DNA of 20,832 nucleotides, from the NCBI GenBank assembly GCA_021774995.1, contig JAJFIM010000199.1:1-20832 (forward strand), in the 5' to 3' direction. The stretch comes from Alphaproteobacteria bacterium. Lineage in GTDB: Bacteria; Pseudomonadota; Alphaproteobacteria; SMXP01. The first letter of the stretch is position 1. Each line of letters begins with the position of its first letter. This document shows, piece by piece, positions 6,044-13,501 of this stretch. The notes under the pieces are model-generated. The model did no database searches and was not told the DNA's origin. It saw only the letters and a list, made by a program, of their open reading frames with translations. The position numbers and the translations under genes are program-made.

Positions 6044-7314
6044 GCCAGGCGCCAAGTCAGAGCGTTGAAATCATCACCTTGGGATGCCGCCTCAACACTT
6101 ATGAATCAGAGGTGATGCGCGCCCATGCGCAAGAAGCCGAACTGGACAACGCCGTGATCGTCAACACCTGCGCGGTCACGAGAGAAGCCGCGCGTCAGGC
6201 GCGCCAAACCATCCGCCGCGCCCGGCGCCGCCGGCCGGACGCCCGCATCATCGTCACCGGCTGCGCGGCGCAAATTGATCCAGATAGTTTCGCCGCCATG
6301 CCGGAAGTAAATCAGGTTTTGGGCAATGAAGAAAAACTGAAAATCGCAAGTTTCCAGAAAGACCGGACTGAAGATCTGGAGCGGGTGCGGGTCAATGACA
6401 TCATGTCTGTGCGGCGGACCGCCGGCCACATGATCGACGCCATGGCGGGACGCGTGCGCGCCTTTGTTCAGATTCAAAATGGCTGCGATCATCGGTGCAC
6501 GTTCTGCATCATCCCCTTTGGCCGGGGCAATGCGCGCAGCGTTGGAGCGGGCGAGGTTGTCGCGCAAATCCGGCGACTGGTGGATAACGGCGCACGGGAA
6601 ATTGTGTTGACCGGCGTCGATATTACCTCTTATGGCGCCGATCTTCCAGCCAAACCAACCCTTGGCCGTCTGGTGGGGAAAATCTTAACCCATGTACCCA
6701 ACCTGCAACGCCTGCGCCTGTCGTCGCTGGATGCGGTGGAGGTTGACGATGCGCTGTTTGATCTGATCACGCGCGAACCGCGCCTCATGCCGCACCTTCA
6801 TCTGTCGCTGCAATCGGGCGACAACATGATCCTGAAGCGCATGAAGCGCCGCCATACGCGCCAAAACGCTGTTGATTTTTGTGCAAAGCTGCGCGCTGCG
6901 CGCCCTGAAATCGCATTTGGCGCTGATCTCATCGCTGGCTTTCCCACCGAATCGGAAGCGATGTTCGAGAACACGCTGTCGCTGATCGAGGAATGCCACT
7001 TGACGTGGGTCCACGTCTTTCCTTTCTCCGCGCACGCCCGCACCCCCGCCGCCCGCATGCCCCAAGTTCCGGGCGCGACGATCAAAGCCCGCGCGGCGCG
7101 GCTGCGCCAGAAGGGGGCGGCGATCTTGGCGCGGCGCCTGGAAAAGAAAATTGGGCAAACCTGCGCTGTATTAATGGAAAAACCCAATCAAGGTCGACTT
7201 GATGATTTCACCCCCCTCGCCTTAGCCCGAGGCGGTGCGGCGCCCGGCGCCCTCCTCACGGCAAAAATCGTCGGCCGCACTGACGCAGGGTTGATCGGCG
7301 AGCGTCAAACATGA
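6040..7314 (+). CDS. mtaB: tRNA t6A37 C2-methylthiotransferase (MtaB)
   Basis: Radical-SAM enzyme that converts t6A to ms2t6A at position 37 of tRNAs reading ANN codons. The protein has 424 residues. The N-terminal UPF0004 domain supplies three cysteines for the auxiliary cluster: C16 (LGCRLN), C44 (NTCAV) and C75 (VTGCAAQ). The radical-SAM CxxxCxxC is at C149, C153 and C156 (NGCDHRCTFC), followed by GRGNARS. A short C-terminal TRAM-like region starts near residue 365. The LGCRLNTYESE signature favours MtaB over MiaB (usually GCQMN) and RimO. It overlaps dapF upstream and ftsY downstream, each by ATGA. This cell wall, tRNA modification and protein targeting grouping is commonly seen in Alphaproteobacteria. 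Confidence 0.95.
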   Translation: MSQAPSQSVEIITLGCRLNTYESEVMRAHAQEAELDNAVIVNTCAVTREAARQARQTIRRARRRRPDARIIVTGCAAQIDPDSFAAMPEVNQVLGNEEKLKIASFQKDRTEDLERVRVNDIMSVRRTAGHMIDAMAGRVRAFVQIQNGCDHRCTFCIIPFGRGNARSVGAGEVVAQIRRLVDNGAREIVLTGVDITSYGADLPAKPTLGRLVGKILTHVPNLQRLRLSSLDAVEVDDALFDLITREPRLMPHLHLSLQSGDNMILKRMKRRHTRQNAVDFCAKLRAARPEIAFGADLIAGFPTESEAMFENTLSLIEECHLTWVHVFPFSAHARTPAARMPQVPGATIKARAARLRQKGAAILARRLEKKIGQTCAVLMEKPNQGRLDDFTPLALARGGAAPGALLTAKIVGRTDAGLIGERQT

Positions 7315-8258
7315 GCGCGCAGGAACCGACACCCAAGCGCAAGGGATTGTTTGCCCGGCTGAAGCAAGGATTAAGCCGGTCATCGACAGCCCTGAAAGAC
7401 GGCGTCGCTTCGATCTTCACCCACGCCAAGCTTGACGCCGACACGCTGGGCGCGTTGGAAGATCTGCTTATTACGTCAGACATCGGCGTGGAAACGGCGC
7501 GAAACTTAACTGCGCATCTCGCTAAAGACCGGTTCGACAAAGAGATATCGCCGCAAGAAGTGCGCACCATTCTGTCCGGGGAAATTACCAAAATTCTGGA
7601 GCCCGCCGCCAAACCCTTGGAAATTGATCCCGCCCACGCGCCCTATATCGTGCTGGTGGTGGGCGTCAACGGAACCGGAAAAACCACAACCATCGGCAAA
7701 CTAGCCCAGCAACTGCAAAGGCAAGGAAAAAGCGTCATGCTCGCGGCGGGTGACACTTTCCGCGCGGCGGCAATAGAACAATTACAAATTTGGGGGACGC
7801 GGGTGGGCGCGCCGGTGGTCGCAAAAGGCGTCGGCGCGGACGCGGCGGGATTGGCTTTTGAAGCGGTGGAAAAAGCGCAAAACCAAAAAATCGATGTGCT
7901 GCTGATCGACACGGCGGGCCGTTTGCAAAACAAAGCGGGGCTGATGGCGGAGTTGGAAAAAATCACCCGCGTCATCCGCAAGCGCGACCCTTCAGGTCCC
8001 CACGGCGTCATTCTTGTGCTCGACGCCACCACGGGGCAAAACGCGCTTTCTCAAGTCGACGCGTTCAAACAAACCGCTCATATTACGGGTCTCATTATGA
8101 CCAAGCTGGACGGCACGGCCCGCGGCGGAATTCTGGTGGCGCTGACAGAAAAATTTGGCCTGCCGATCCACGCCATCGGCGTCGGCGAAGGCGTGGATGA
8201 TCTACAGCCCTTTGACGCCGACGCGTTTGCAAAGGCCCTTACCGGCGCGCAAAGTTGA
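7311..8258 (+). CDS. ftsY: Signal recognition particle receptor FtsY
   Basis: SRP GTPase that docks ribosome-SRP complexes at the inner membrane for co-translational insertion of membrane proteins. The protein has 315 residues. The N-terminal part is short and basic (KRKGLFARLKQGLSRS) and lacks the long acidic A domain of E. coli FtsY; short forms are common in Alphaproteobacteria. The NG domain is complete: helical N domain (about 30-100), G1 GVNGTGKTTT (118-127), the DTFRAAAIEQL insertion region (148-158), G3 DTAGR (200-204), G4 TKLD (264-267) and closing GVGEGVDDLQPF. The ATG overlaps the mtaB stop, so translation is probably coupled. G1 has Thr where Val or Ala is frequent, a mild variation. 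Confidence 0.96.
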   Translation: MSAQEPTPKRKGLFARLKQGLSRSSTALKDGVASIFTHAKLDADTLGALEDLLITSDIGVETARNLTAHLAKDRFDKEISPQEVRTILSGEITKILEPAAKPLEIDPAHAPYIVLVVGVNGTGKTTTIGKLAQQLQRQGKSVMLAAGDTFRAAAIEQLQIWGTRVGAPVVAKGVGADAAGLAFEAVEKAQNQKIDVLLIDTAGRLQNKAGLMAELEKITRVIRKRDPSGPHGVILVLDATTGQNALSQVDAFKQTAHITGLIMTKLDGTARGGILVALTEKFGLPIHAIGVGEGVDDLQPFDADAFAKALTGAQS

Positions 8259-8322
8259 TAGCTAAGACAATTCATGGCATGGAGCACGACGCATCTCCAT
8301 ACGCCCCAAGAAAGAGTTCTAC

Positions 8323-8985
8323 GTGACAACGCAAAACAAACCCCCACAACATTCGCCTGGCTTGCGCTTAGCCGTGGATTTGGGGCCGATTGTAATTTTT
8401 TTCGGGGTTTATTTTCTATCTGACATTTTTATGGCGACCGGCATCTATATGGTGGTCGCCGTGGCGGCGCTTTCTTACGCATATTTCCGCGAGGGCCGCG
8501 TCGCGCCCATGCCCATCGTCACCACGGTGATTGTGGTCGTGTTTGGCGGTCTCGCTATCGGCCTGGGGAATAAGCAATTCATCTTTATGAAGCCAACCAT
8601 CATCAACCTCCTGTTCGCCGCAATTTTGACAGGCGGGCTGCTGACTGGACGACCTTTCATGAAACTGCTCTTTCAGGAGGCATTTGATCTGACCCCTGAG
8701 GGGTGGAGCAAACTGACACTGCGCTGGATTGGATTTTTTTGCGTGCTGGCGCTCGTCAATGAGATCGTCTGGCGCAACTTTTCTGAAGCCTTTTGGGTTT
8801 CCTTCAAACTCTTTGGAGTTCTGCCGCTGTCCATTCTTTTTACGCTGGCGCAAATGCCGTTTCTCTTGAAACATCAAAACCCGGACGATGACACGGAAGA
8901 AACTGACCCGGCCGCCTCCGAGCCCGCAAAGGCGCGCGCGGAGGCAACGACTGATACTGAACCCGGCAACGGCGCCGAATCATAA
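8323..8985 (+). CDS. yciB: YciB/IspZ-family inner-membrane septation protein
   Basis: Integral membrane protein of the YciB (intracellular septation protein A, IspZ) family, linked in other bacteria to cell envelope synthesis and division-site proteins. The protein has 220 residues from a GTG at 8323 that follows AAGAAAGAG. About five or six membrane segments are visible: LGPIVIFFGVYFLSDIF, YMVVAVAALSYAYF, VTTVIVVVFGGLAIG, IINLLFAAILTGGLL, WIGFFCVLALVNEIVW and VLPLSILFTLAQMPFLL. Family residues include the central NKQFIFMKPTIINLLFA and the EGW / NEIVWR region. The last 40 residues are a disordered tail rich in Asp, Glu, Thr and Ala, longer than in E. coli YciB. It lies 64 bp after ftsY and probably belongs to the same transcript. 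Confidence 0.92.
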   Translation: MTTQNKPPQHSPGLRLAVDLGPIVIFFGVYFLSDIFMATGIYMVVAVAALSYAYFREGRVAPMPIVTTVIVVVFGGLAIGLGNKQFIFMKPTIINLLFAAILTGGLLTGRPFMKLLFQEAFDLTPEGWSKLTLRWIGFFCVLALVNEIVWRNFSEAFWVSFKLFGVLPLSILFTLAQMPFLLKHQNPDDDTEETDPAASEPAKARAEATTDTEPGNGAES

Positions 8986-9055
8986 AGGTCATTTTTGTAT
9001 TTTCTTGAACAGTTCCATTCTTTCCGCACAAAAGTGAACAAGGCGTCACTAAAAG

Positions 9056-9065
9056 CGAGGCCTCG
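9056..9065. repeat. 10-bp perfect palindrome CGAGGCCTCG
   Basis: Lies in the 291-bp gap between yciB and the MarR gene. It has no T-run, so it is not a terminator by itself. Its function is unknown and it may be chance. Confidence 0.25.
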
Positions 9066-9132
9066 GGCAAGAGACACAATGTCGCAGATTCCGAGCGCTT
9101 AATTCCTCAAATCCTCTGCTCGATCTCGTATT

Positions 9133-9165
9133 AAGCGCATATTCAGATAAAAATATTTTGCGCTT
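9133..9165. repeat. Inverted repeat with AT-rich interior upstream of the MarR-type gene
   Basis: Arms AAGCGCA (9133-9139) and TGCGCTT (9159-9165) flank 19 nt whose TATT / AATA can extend the stem with a bulge. No T-run follows. It could be a 3' hairpin for the yciB transcript or a regulatory element. The rest of the gap from 8986 to 9209 shows no gene. Confidence 0.35.
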
Positions 9166-9209
9166 GCCGCAAGGAACGCTCTTTAATTATTTCTCCGCGT
9201 ACTGTACTA

Positions 9210-9238
9210 TTGATTCATATTCTTGTACGGACTATCTT
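9210..9238 (+). promoter_or_regulatory. Candidate promoter for the MarR-type gene
   Basis: TTGATT (9210-9215), a 17-bp spacer and TATCTT (9233-9238), each matching four of six consensus bases, in an AT-rich stretch. The predicted leader before the ATG at 9277 is about 30 nt and contains AGGA. Confidence 0.4.
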
Positions 9239-9276
9239 TTGCTCCGCAAATCAACTCAAATACTAGGATTATTTAT

Positions 9277-9834
9277 ATGGCATTCGACCTCAACAAATCG
9301 CCTGGGCACCTCCTGCGCCGCGCTCAACAATATTCTTTTGATCAGTTTGCAAAAGAAGTTGGCACTGGCGGATTAACCCCGCGGCAGTTTGCTGTCCTGC
9401 ATACGGTCTCCAAAAATGAAGGCCTTAGCCAGACCGATCTTGTCATGCATACCGGGATCGACCGTTCGACTCTGGCTGACATGATCAGCCGCATGCTAAA
9501 AAAGGGCCTGCTCGCGCGCCAACGCACCAAAGCCGACGCCCGCGCCAATGCCGTGCGTCTCACAGCCAAAGGCCGCACCGCGATGAATAACGCCCGCGCC
9601 AAGGTCATGAAAGCCGATAGCGCGGTCTTGAAGGTCGTCCCCAAAGCGCAACAGGCCGCTTTTATGCGCATTCTGACCGCGATTTCCAATCAAATTGACG
9701 CCGAGTTGGAGAACCAGAGCAAGGCGGCAAAAAGAAAACCTGCAGCCAAGAAGAAATCCGCAAAACGCAAAACGGCGAAAAAATCCGCAAAACGCAAAAC
9801 AGCAAAAAAGAAAACCGCCCGTAAAAAGCGGTAG
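9277..9834 (+). CDS. MarR-family regulator with lysine-rich histone-H1-like C-terminal tail
   Basis: 185 residues from the ATG at 9277, which is preceded by AGGA nine bases upstream. The frame is open from a TTG at 9223, but that has no ribosome site. Residues about 1-140 are a MarR winged helix: LTPRQFAVLHTVSKNEGLSQ, the recognition region TGIDRSTLADMISRM, the wing QRTKADARANAVRLT, and a C-terminal dimer helix. From about 147 the protein becomes a disordered tail of Lys, Ala, Arg and Ser (units such as KSAKRKTAK), like bacterial histone-H1-like proteins, giving sequence-independent DNA affinity. The tail is partly a 27-bp tandem duplication. It is monocistronic, with a candidate promoter and a strong terminator. 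The effector and targets are unknown. Confidence 0.88.
   Translation: MAFDLNKSPGHLLRRAQQYSFDQFAKEVGTGGLTPRQFAVLHTVSKNEGLSQTDLVMHTGIDRSTLADMISRMLKKGLLARQRTKADARANAVRLTAKGRTAMNNARAKVMKADSAVLKVVPKAQQAAFMRILTAISNQIDAELENQSKAAKRKPAAKKKSAKRKTAKKSAKRKTAKKKTARKKR
9754..9807 (+). repeat. 27-bp tandem duplication in the lysine-rich tail
   Basis: Two adjacent units (9754-9780 and 9781-9807) both begin AAATCCGCAAAACGCAAAAC. They differ at only a few bases near their ends and each encodes KSAKRKTAK. The repeat length is a multiple of three, so copy number could change without frameshift. Confidence 0.85.
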
Positions 9835-9853
9835 GCGCTTTTTCGCAGTGCTT

Positions 9854-9893
9854 AAGCCCCGCCGCGTGAATAGAACCCGCGGCGGGGCTTTTT
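9854..9893 (+). terminator. Rho-independent terminator after the MarR-type gene
   Basis: A perfect 13-bp stem AAGCCCCGCCGCG / CGCGGCGGGGCTT (9854-9866 and 9878-9890) with an 11-nt loop runs straight into five T (9889-9893). It begins 20 bp after the MarR stop codon. Confidence 0.95.
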
Positions 9894-9937
9894 CATGCCT
9901 TTTAGGCAATGACGTCTGATTCGAAATCGAAAAAATC

Positions 9938-10330
9938 TCAAGCTGTGATGTTGAGATGCGATCCAGGCGGAAGAGTGCGCTCCGGCGCTCCGGCTAAAGG
10001 CGATTCACGCCGGCCAACCCCCGCTTGCTCGGAAGCGGCCTGGCGCTGGGAGGCGCGTTCACCCGGCGGCGGCTGTGTTCGGGAATTGGAGGAAGCGGAT
10101 TTCAGTGCGGAGAGATCCCGTTCAGGACGGCCCTCGACGCGGGAGCGGATATCGAGCTGGTCGACAGGAAAAGAACGCTGGTCCGTCTGATCCGCGCGCC
10201 GGTCAACTGATTGCGCCCTCGCGCCGGGATCGGCGGGCGTGCGCAGGCGCGCCCGGTCAGCCGCCGTGCCCGGCGCTGTGGAGCGTTCTGTTTGCGCTGC
10301 AAGAAGAGAGGCCTGAGAGACCAGTTCCAT
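9938..10330 (-). CDS. Hypothetical disordered protein, low confidence
   Basis: Open frame of 130 codons from an ATG at 10330, on the ccm strand and 131 bp after ccmG. I do not recognise it. The product is rich in Arg, Ala, Ser, Gln and Pro with no membrane segment. It opens with a short helix-like MELVSQASLLAAQTERS and closes with LPPGSHLNITA. A hydrophobic N-terminal turn, disordered middle and compact PPGxxxNI/DI end are reminiscent of small YjfB-like motility proteins, but this resemblance is weak. The ribosome site is poor (AAGAG 11 nt upstream). Overlapping + strand frames (9909-10190, 10075-10350) are no better. If it is not real, 9894-10461 has no gene. Codons resemble neighbouring genes, which slightly favours a real gene. 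Confidence 0.4.
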   Translation of the reverse strand: MELVSQASLLAAQTERSTAPGTAADRARLRTPADPGARAQSVDRRADQTDQRSFPVDQLDIRSRVEGRPERDLSALKSASSNSRTQPPPGERASQRQAASEQAGVGRRESPLAGAPERTLPPGSHLNITA

Positions 10331-10428
10331 GCGATTTACTGCTCTTATAAGGGCTCAAAAATGTAAAAGCCCCATCCTCGATGTTCTTTTAATAGTCGCG
10401 GCCAATATGCCTGACCAAGATGAGGAAT

Positions 10429-10451
10429 GCGTTAAAGAGCACGGTTAACGC
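10429..10451. repeat. Inverted repeat downstream of ccmG
   Basis: Arms GCGTTAA (10429-10435) and TTAACGC (10445-10451) around a 9-nt loop, 11 bp past the ccmG stop on the minus strand. The T-run lies before the hairpin on the transcribed strand, not after it, so it is not a standard terminator. It may still protect the 3' end of the ccm transcript. Confidence 0.4.
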
Positions 10452-10461
10452 AAAAACCGGT

Positions 10462-10998
10462 TCACGGCTTTACCATTCGTAAAATGTCTTTCACGTCAGA
10501 CGCGCCAAGCGGGCCAACGGTGCGCGCAACCACCTGGCCCGCGCCATTTACCACGAATGTCTCGGGCACGCCGGTAATGCCCCAGTCAATCCCCACCCGG
10601 CCATCGCGGTCCACCGCCACCATCTCAAAAGGATTGCCCAGGTCAGTTAGGAATTTCTGCGCGTCCACCGCTTCATCTTTGTAGTTAACGCCTAAAATCC
10701 GCACGCCGCTTTTCTGGAGCCCCATCAATGAGGCGTGTTCGATTCGGCATGGACCGCACCAGGAAGCCCAGAAATTCACCACCGTCATCCGACCGTCTTT
10801 AAGATCCGCGTCTGTGATCCGGTCCTCTACAATTTCGGTATCTGAATTTAAACTTAACTTTGGCAGATCGAAGGGGCGCACCTCATGTCCGATCAACATC
10901 GAGGGCAATTCGTCTCCATCATTTGAATATAAAGCTAGTGCAAAAAAACTGGCGAGCAAAAAAAACAGGGTCACCGGCACCACATAAACGCCGCGCAT
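10462..10998 (-). CDS. ccmG: Cytochrome c biogenesis thiol:disulfide interchange protein CcmG (DsbE)
   Basis: Membrane-anchored periplasmic thioredoxin that keeps the CXXCH cysteines of apocytochrome c reduced for heme attachment. The protein has 178 residues. A single N-terminal membrane anchor (VVPVTLFFLLASFFALALY, about 6-24) precedes the thioredoxin fold. The active site NFWASWCGPC has C81 and C84, and the cis-proline loop is GITGVPETFVV. WCGPC is the thioredoxin-type active site; E. coli CcmG has WCPTC. The ATG at 10998 follows AAAGGTG, 14 bp after the ccmD stop, so it is the last gene of the ccm operon seen here. CcmE, CcmF and CcmH, needed for ligation, must be encoded elsewhere. Confidence 0.94.
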   Translation of the reverse strand: MRGVYVVPVTLFFLLASFFALALYSNDGDELPSMLIGHEVRPFDLPKLSLNSDTEIVEDRITDADLKDGRMTVVNFWASWCGPCRIEHASLMGLQKSGVRILGVNYKDEAVDAQKFLTDLGNPFEMVAVDRDGRVGIDWGITGVPETFVVNGAGQVVARTVGPLGASDVKDILRMVKP

Positions 10999-11012
10999 AG
11001 GGTTTCACCTTT

Positions 11013-11156
11013 TTAGTTTTCAGGACCACCGTCTTCCATATGATGTAAAAGACGTTTGTGCCTGTTGTAGGCGCGCAGAGTCGTCGCCGTCATGAAGGCA
11101 AGGACGCCCGCAGACAAAAGATAGGCGGGCCATACAAAAGCGCCATAACCACCCAT
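11013..11156 (-). CDS. ccmD: Heme exporter accessory protein CcmD
   Basis: 47-residue membrane protein found by translating the gap between ccmC and ccmG. The sequence starts MGGYGAFVWPAYLLSAGVLA, the classic CcmD signature. It has one membrane helix (about 7-26) followed by a basic cytoplasmic tail (RAYNRHKRLLHHM). CcmD joins the CcmABC complex and is needed for release of heme-loaded CcmE. It begins 11 bp after the ccmC stop, fitting operon order ccmC-ccmD-ccmG. The small size makes it easy to miss with length cut-offs. The family match is strong despite the length. Confidence 0.93.
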   Translation of the reverse strand: MGGYGAFVWPAYLLSAGVLAFMTATTLRAYNRHKRLLHHMEDGGPEN

Positions 11157-11166
11157 ATGAAAAAAC

Positions 11167-11907
11167 TCACCCAAGCGCAGGCGCCTCCGTATCGAGAGCA
11201 GTGGAAATCTGCAGACGGTGGATCTGACGAATAAATATTTCGGTGCGCATCCGCATCAAGACAAGCGCAACAAACAAAGCCGTGTAGGCCGCCACCATGA
11301 TCAGCAGAGGCGTCAAAATGGTCCAGTGGATCGCTGGCGCGCCCATTTTGATGAGGCTGGCGGGCTGATGCAGCGTATTCCACCAATCCACCGAAAATTT
11401 GACGATAGGCACATTGATAAACCCAACGATAGCCAGGATGGCGGCGGCGCGGCCTGCTTTGTGCGGGTCTTCAATCGCCTCCCAGAGGGCGATATACCCG
11501 ATATAGAAAAAGAACAGCACCAGAAAAGACGTCAATCTGGCGTCCCACACCCAAAACGTTCCCCACATGGGCTGACCCCAGAGAGCGCCCGTAACGAGCG
11601 CCAGAAAATTAAACCCGAGGCCAAGAGGCGCAGCGGCGCGCGCGGCAATATCAGCCAGCGAGTGCCGCCATATGAATGACGCCAGAGAGGCGGACGCCAT
11701 AAAAGTATAGGCCGCCATCGCCATCCAGGCCGACGGCACGTGGACAAACATGATGCGCACAGTATCGCCCATCTGGTAATCCGGCGGCGCAAACGCCAGC
11801 CCCCAGACCAGCCCAACGAGCAGCAACACGGCCGCCAGACCTCCCGCCCAGGGCGTCAAGACACGGCTATAGGACAAAAAGCGATGGGGGTTGGCGAGGG
11901 CAAACAT
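11167..11907 (-). CDS. ccmC: Heme exporter/handling membrane protein CcmC
   Basis: Six-helix inner-membrane protein of the heme-handling family that delivers heme to the chaperone CcmE at the periplasmic face. The protein has 246 residues. The tryptophan-rich WWD-type motif WGTFWVWDARLT (about 115-126) is intact. The two probable axial heme histidines are H56 (FVHVPSAW) and H180 (VDWWNTLHQP), at positions matching those in E. coli CcmC. It lies 52 bp after ccmB and 11 bp before ccmD. The Shine-Dalgarno before the ATG at 11907 is weak, so translation may depend on the upstream message. Confidence 0.95.
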   Translation of the reverse strand: MFALANPHRFLSYSRVLTPWAGGLAAVLLLVGLVWGLAFAPPDYQMGDTVRIMFVHVPSAWMAMAAYTFMASASLASFIWRHSLADIAARAAAPLGLGFNFLALVTGALWGQPMWGTFWVWDARLTSFLVLFFFYIGYIALWEAIEDPHKAGRAAAILAIVGFINVPIVKFSVDWWNTLHQPASLIKMGAPAIHWTILTPLLIMVAAYTALFVALVLMRMRTEIFIRQIHRLQISTALDTEAPALG

Positions 11908-11959
11908 AGCTATGGTTTAACCCGGCCCAGCCCTTGCCGCAAGACGTCTCAAACGCCCC

Positions 11960-12718
11960 TTATCCGCTAATATGAAGGCGCAGTCCCGCCGCCGCCGCGA
12001 TGACGCCGACAAGCCCGGCAACGAGGCTGGCGGCGGTCAGAAACAGGGCATTGGGCTCCAGAAGATCAAGCCCGCCTCCAGCGTCGAGGGTGCGCCGGGC
12101 CTGCTCAATGGCGCCAATTGCGAAGATCAACACCGGCACATAAAGCGGCATCACCAGCAAGGCAATCAGGATCCCGGCGCGCCGCACGCCCACGGAAAGG
12201 CCCGCCCCCAGTGCGCCGATCAGCGTCAATCCGGGTGTCCCCACAAGAAAAGTCAGGATCAAAAAACCAAGGACGCCCATATCCATATTAAGCAAGAGCG
12301 CCAGAACCGGCGTGGCCGCGATGAGCGGCGCGGCATTGGTCAGCCAGTGGGCGCACGCCTTGGCGAGGACAATCCCTTCCAATGAGAGCGGTCCGCAAAC
12401 CAAGCCATCCAGACTTCCGTCTTCAAAATCCGCCTGGAACAGACGGTCGAAGGTCAATAATGACGCCAGAATCAAGGCGACCCACAAAAGTCCCGGTGCG
12501 ATGGCCTGCAAAAGCGGCAGGTCGGGCCCCAAGCCGAAGGGAATGAGCGTCACCACAACGGCGAAAAAAACCACGACCTGCAACCCGCCCGCCCCTTGCG
12601 CCGTGGCCAATCTGAGATCGCGGCGCACCAGCGCCAAAAAAGCGCGCCATGAGGAGGCAGGCGATTGCATATCCCATTGCGTCACGGACATGTGACGCTG
12701 TGAATCTTGCTCATCCAT
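11960..12718 (-). CDS. ccmB: Heme exporter membrane protein CcmB
   Basis: Membrane permease partner of the ATPase CcmA in the CcmABCD complex that drives release of holo-CcmE. The protein has 252 residues from the ATG at 12718; a GTG one codon earlier is possible. The N-terminal cytoplasmic part (WRAFLALVRRDLRLA) is followed by about six hydrophobic segments, including LQVVVFFAVVVTLIPFGLG, GLLWVALILASLLTF, LGFLILTFLVGTPGLTLIG and ILIALLVMPLYVPVLIFAIG. The family element DRLFQADFEDGSLD (about 88-101) is present. The start overlaps the ccmA stop (TGATG), which implies translational coupling of ATPase and permease. Confidence 0.94.
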   Translation of the reverse strand: MDEQDSQRHMSVTQWDMQSPASSWRAFLALVRRDLRLATAQGAGGLQVVVFFAVVVTLIPFGLGPDLPLLQAIAPGLLWVALILASLLTFDRLFQADFEDGSLDGLVCGPLSLEGIVLAKACAHWLTNAAPLIAATPVLALLLNMDMGVLGFLILTFLVGTPGLTLIGALGAGLSVGVRRAGILIALLVMPLYVPVLIFAIGAIEQARRTLDAGGGLDLLEPNALFLTAASLVAGLVGVIAAAAGLRLHISG

Positions 12719-13365
12719 CACGTCGCTGGCCTCTGGGGCGGCGGGGAAAGAGTCAGATCAACCGCATTTGGAATTTCCAGAGATTCATGGCTGGTCACCA
12801 AGACCACGCCTCCATTGGCGCAATGATTCGTAATAACCCGCCTCAAGATCGCCCGCGCCGCCTTATCCAATGAGACAGCCGGCTCATCCAACAACCAGAG
12901 TGGCCTTTCCTGCAACAGAAGCCGCGCAAGGGCGACCCGTCGTTTTTGCCCTGCGGAGAGAACAGCGCCGGGCAATGCGGCCAGACGCGTCAAGCCAAAA
13001 GCATCCAGCGCCGCGTCCACACTGCATGGCTCTGCGCCCATATAACGCGCCCAAAAGATTAAATGGTCCCTCACACACAGCGCGGATTTGACGCCATCCA
13101 GATGTCCAACGTAATGAATGTGTTTCGCCGCAGGCGGCGCCTCTTCTTGAACGGACGGCGCCTTGAAGAGAAGCCGTCCACCGGCCAAATCCAAAAACCC
13201 GGCAATCACGCGCAGCAGCGTTGACTTGCCCACCCCGTTCGGACCTGTGATTACGAGAGGCGCGCCAGCGCGGGCGGCAAATGACACGCCGTCCAGCACA
13301 AGCCGTCCGCCGCGCGCGCACGCCAGTCCCTGTCCCACCAACTCGAAGTCTCCCTGACCGGTCAC
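12718..13365 (-). CDS. ccmA: Cytochrome c biogenesis ATP-binding protein CcmA
   Basis: ABC-type ATPase of the CcmABCD complex; its ATP hydrolysis releases heme-loaded CcmE from CcmC and CcmD. The protein has 215 residues, a minimal single ABC domain as usual for CcmA. Walker A is GPNGVGKST (41-49), the signature is LSAGQ (136-140, in place of LSGGQ, as is normal in CcmA) and Walker B is LWLLDEP (about 156-162). A switch His is in VLVTSHESL. A GTG start at 13365 follows GGAG. It is the first gene of the leftward ccm operon and is divergent from acnA, with 136 bp between them that must contain both promoters. Confidence 0.95.
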   Translation of the reverse strand: MTGQGDFELVGQGLACARGGRLVLDGVSFAARAGAPLVITGPNGVGKSTLLRVIAGFLDLAGGRLLFKAPSVQEEAPPAAKHIHYVGHLDGVKSALCVRDHLIFWARYMGAEPCSVDAALDAFGLTRLAALPGAVLSAGQKRRVALARLLLQERPLWLLDEPAVSLDKAARAILRRVITNHCANGGVVLVTSHESLEIPNAVDLTLSPPPQRPAT

Positions 13366-13393
13366 AAGATCTCATTCTCCTTTCTCATCACAA

Positions 13394-13422
13394 TTGCCTT
13401 AAGAGCACTTTCATTTTATGCG
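13394..13422 (+). promoter_or_regulatory. Candidate acnA promoter in the ccmA-acnA divergent region
   Basis: TTGCCT (13394-13399), a 17-bp spacer and TATGCG (13417-13422). The -10 is weak. On the other strand a TAAAAT in the same stretch could serve ccmA. The two promoters would overlap, so the operons may interfere with each other. Confidence 0.3.
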
Positions 13423-13501
13423 CTCACTCGATAAAAAGCCTATGAGTCAACCGCCGCCCTTCTCATGACACGAAAGCCCCCTCGAAAGGAACCTCCCCCC
13501 C

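Noticed and set aside
9909..10190. 93-codon + strand open frame starting after the MarR terminator
   Set aside because: Composition is erratic, with no family features. The opposing minus-strand frame is longer and has more coding-like codon use.
10351..10372. GGGCT-N12-AGCCC hairpin as a terminator
   Set aside because: The stem is only 5 bp and no T-run follows on either strand.
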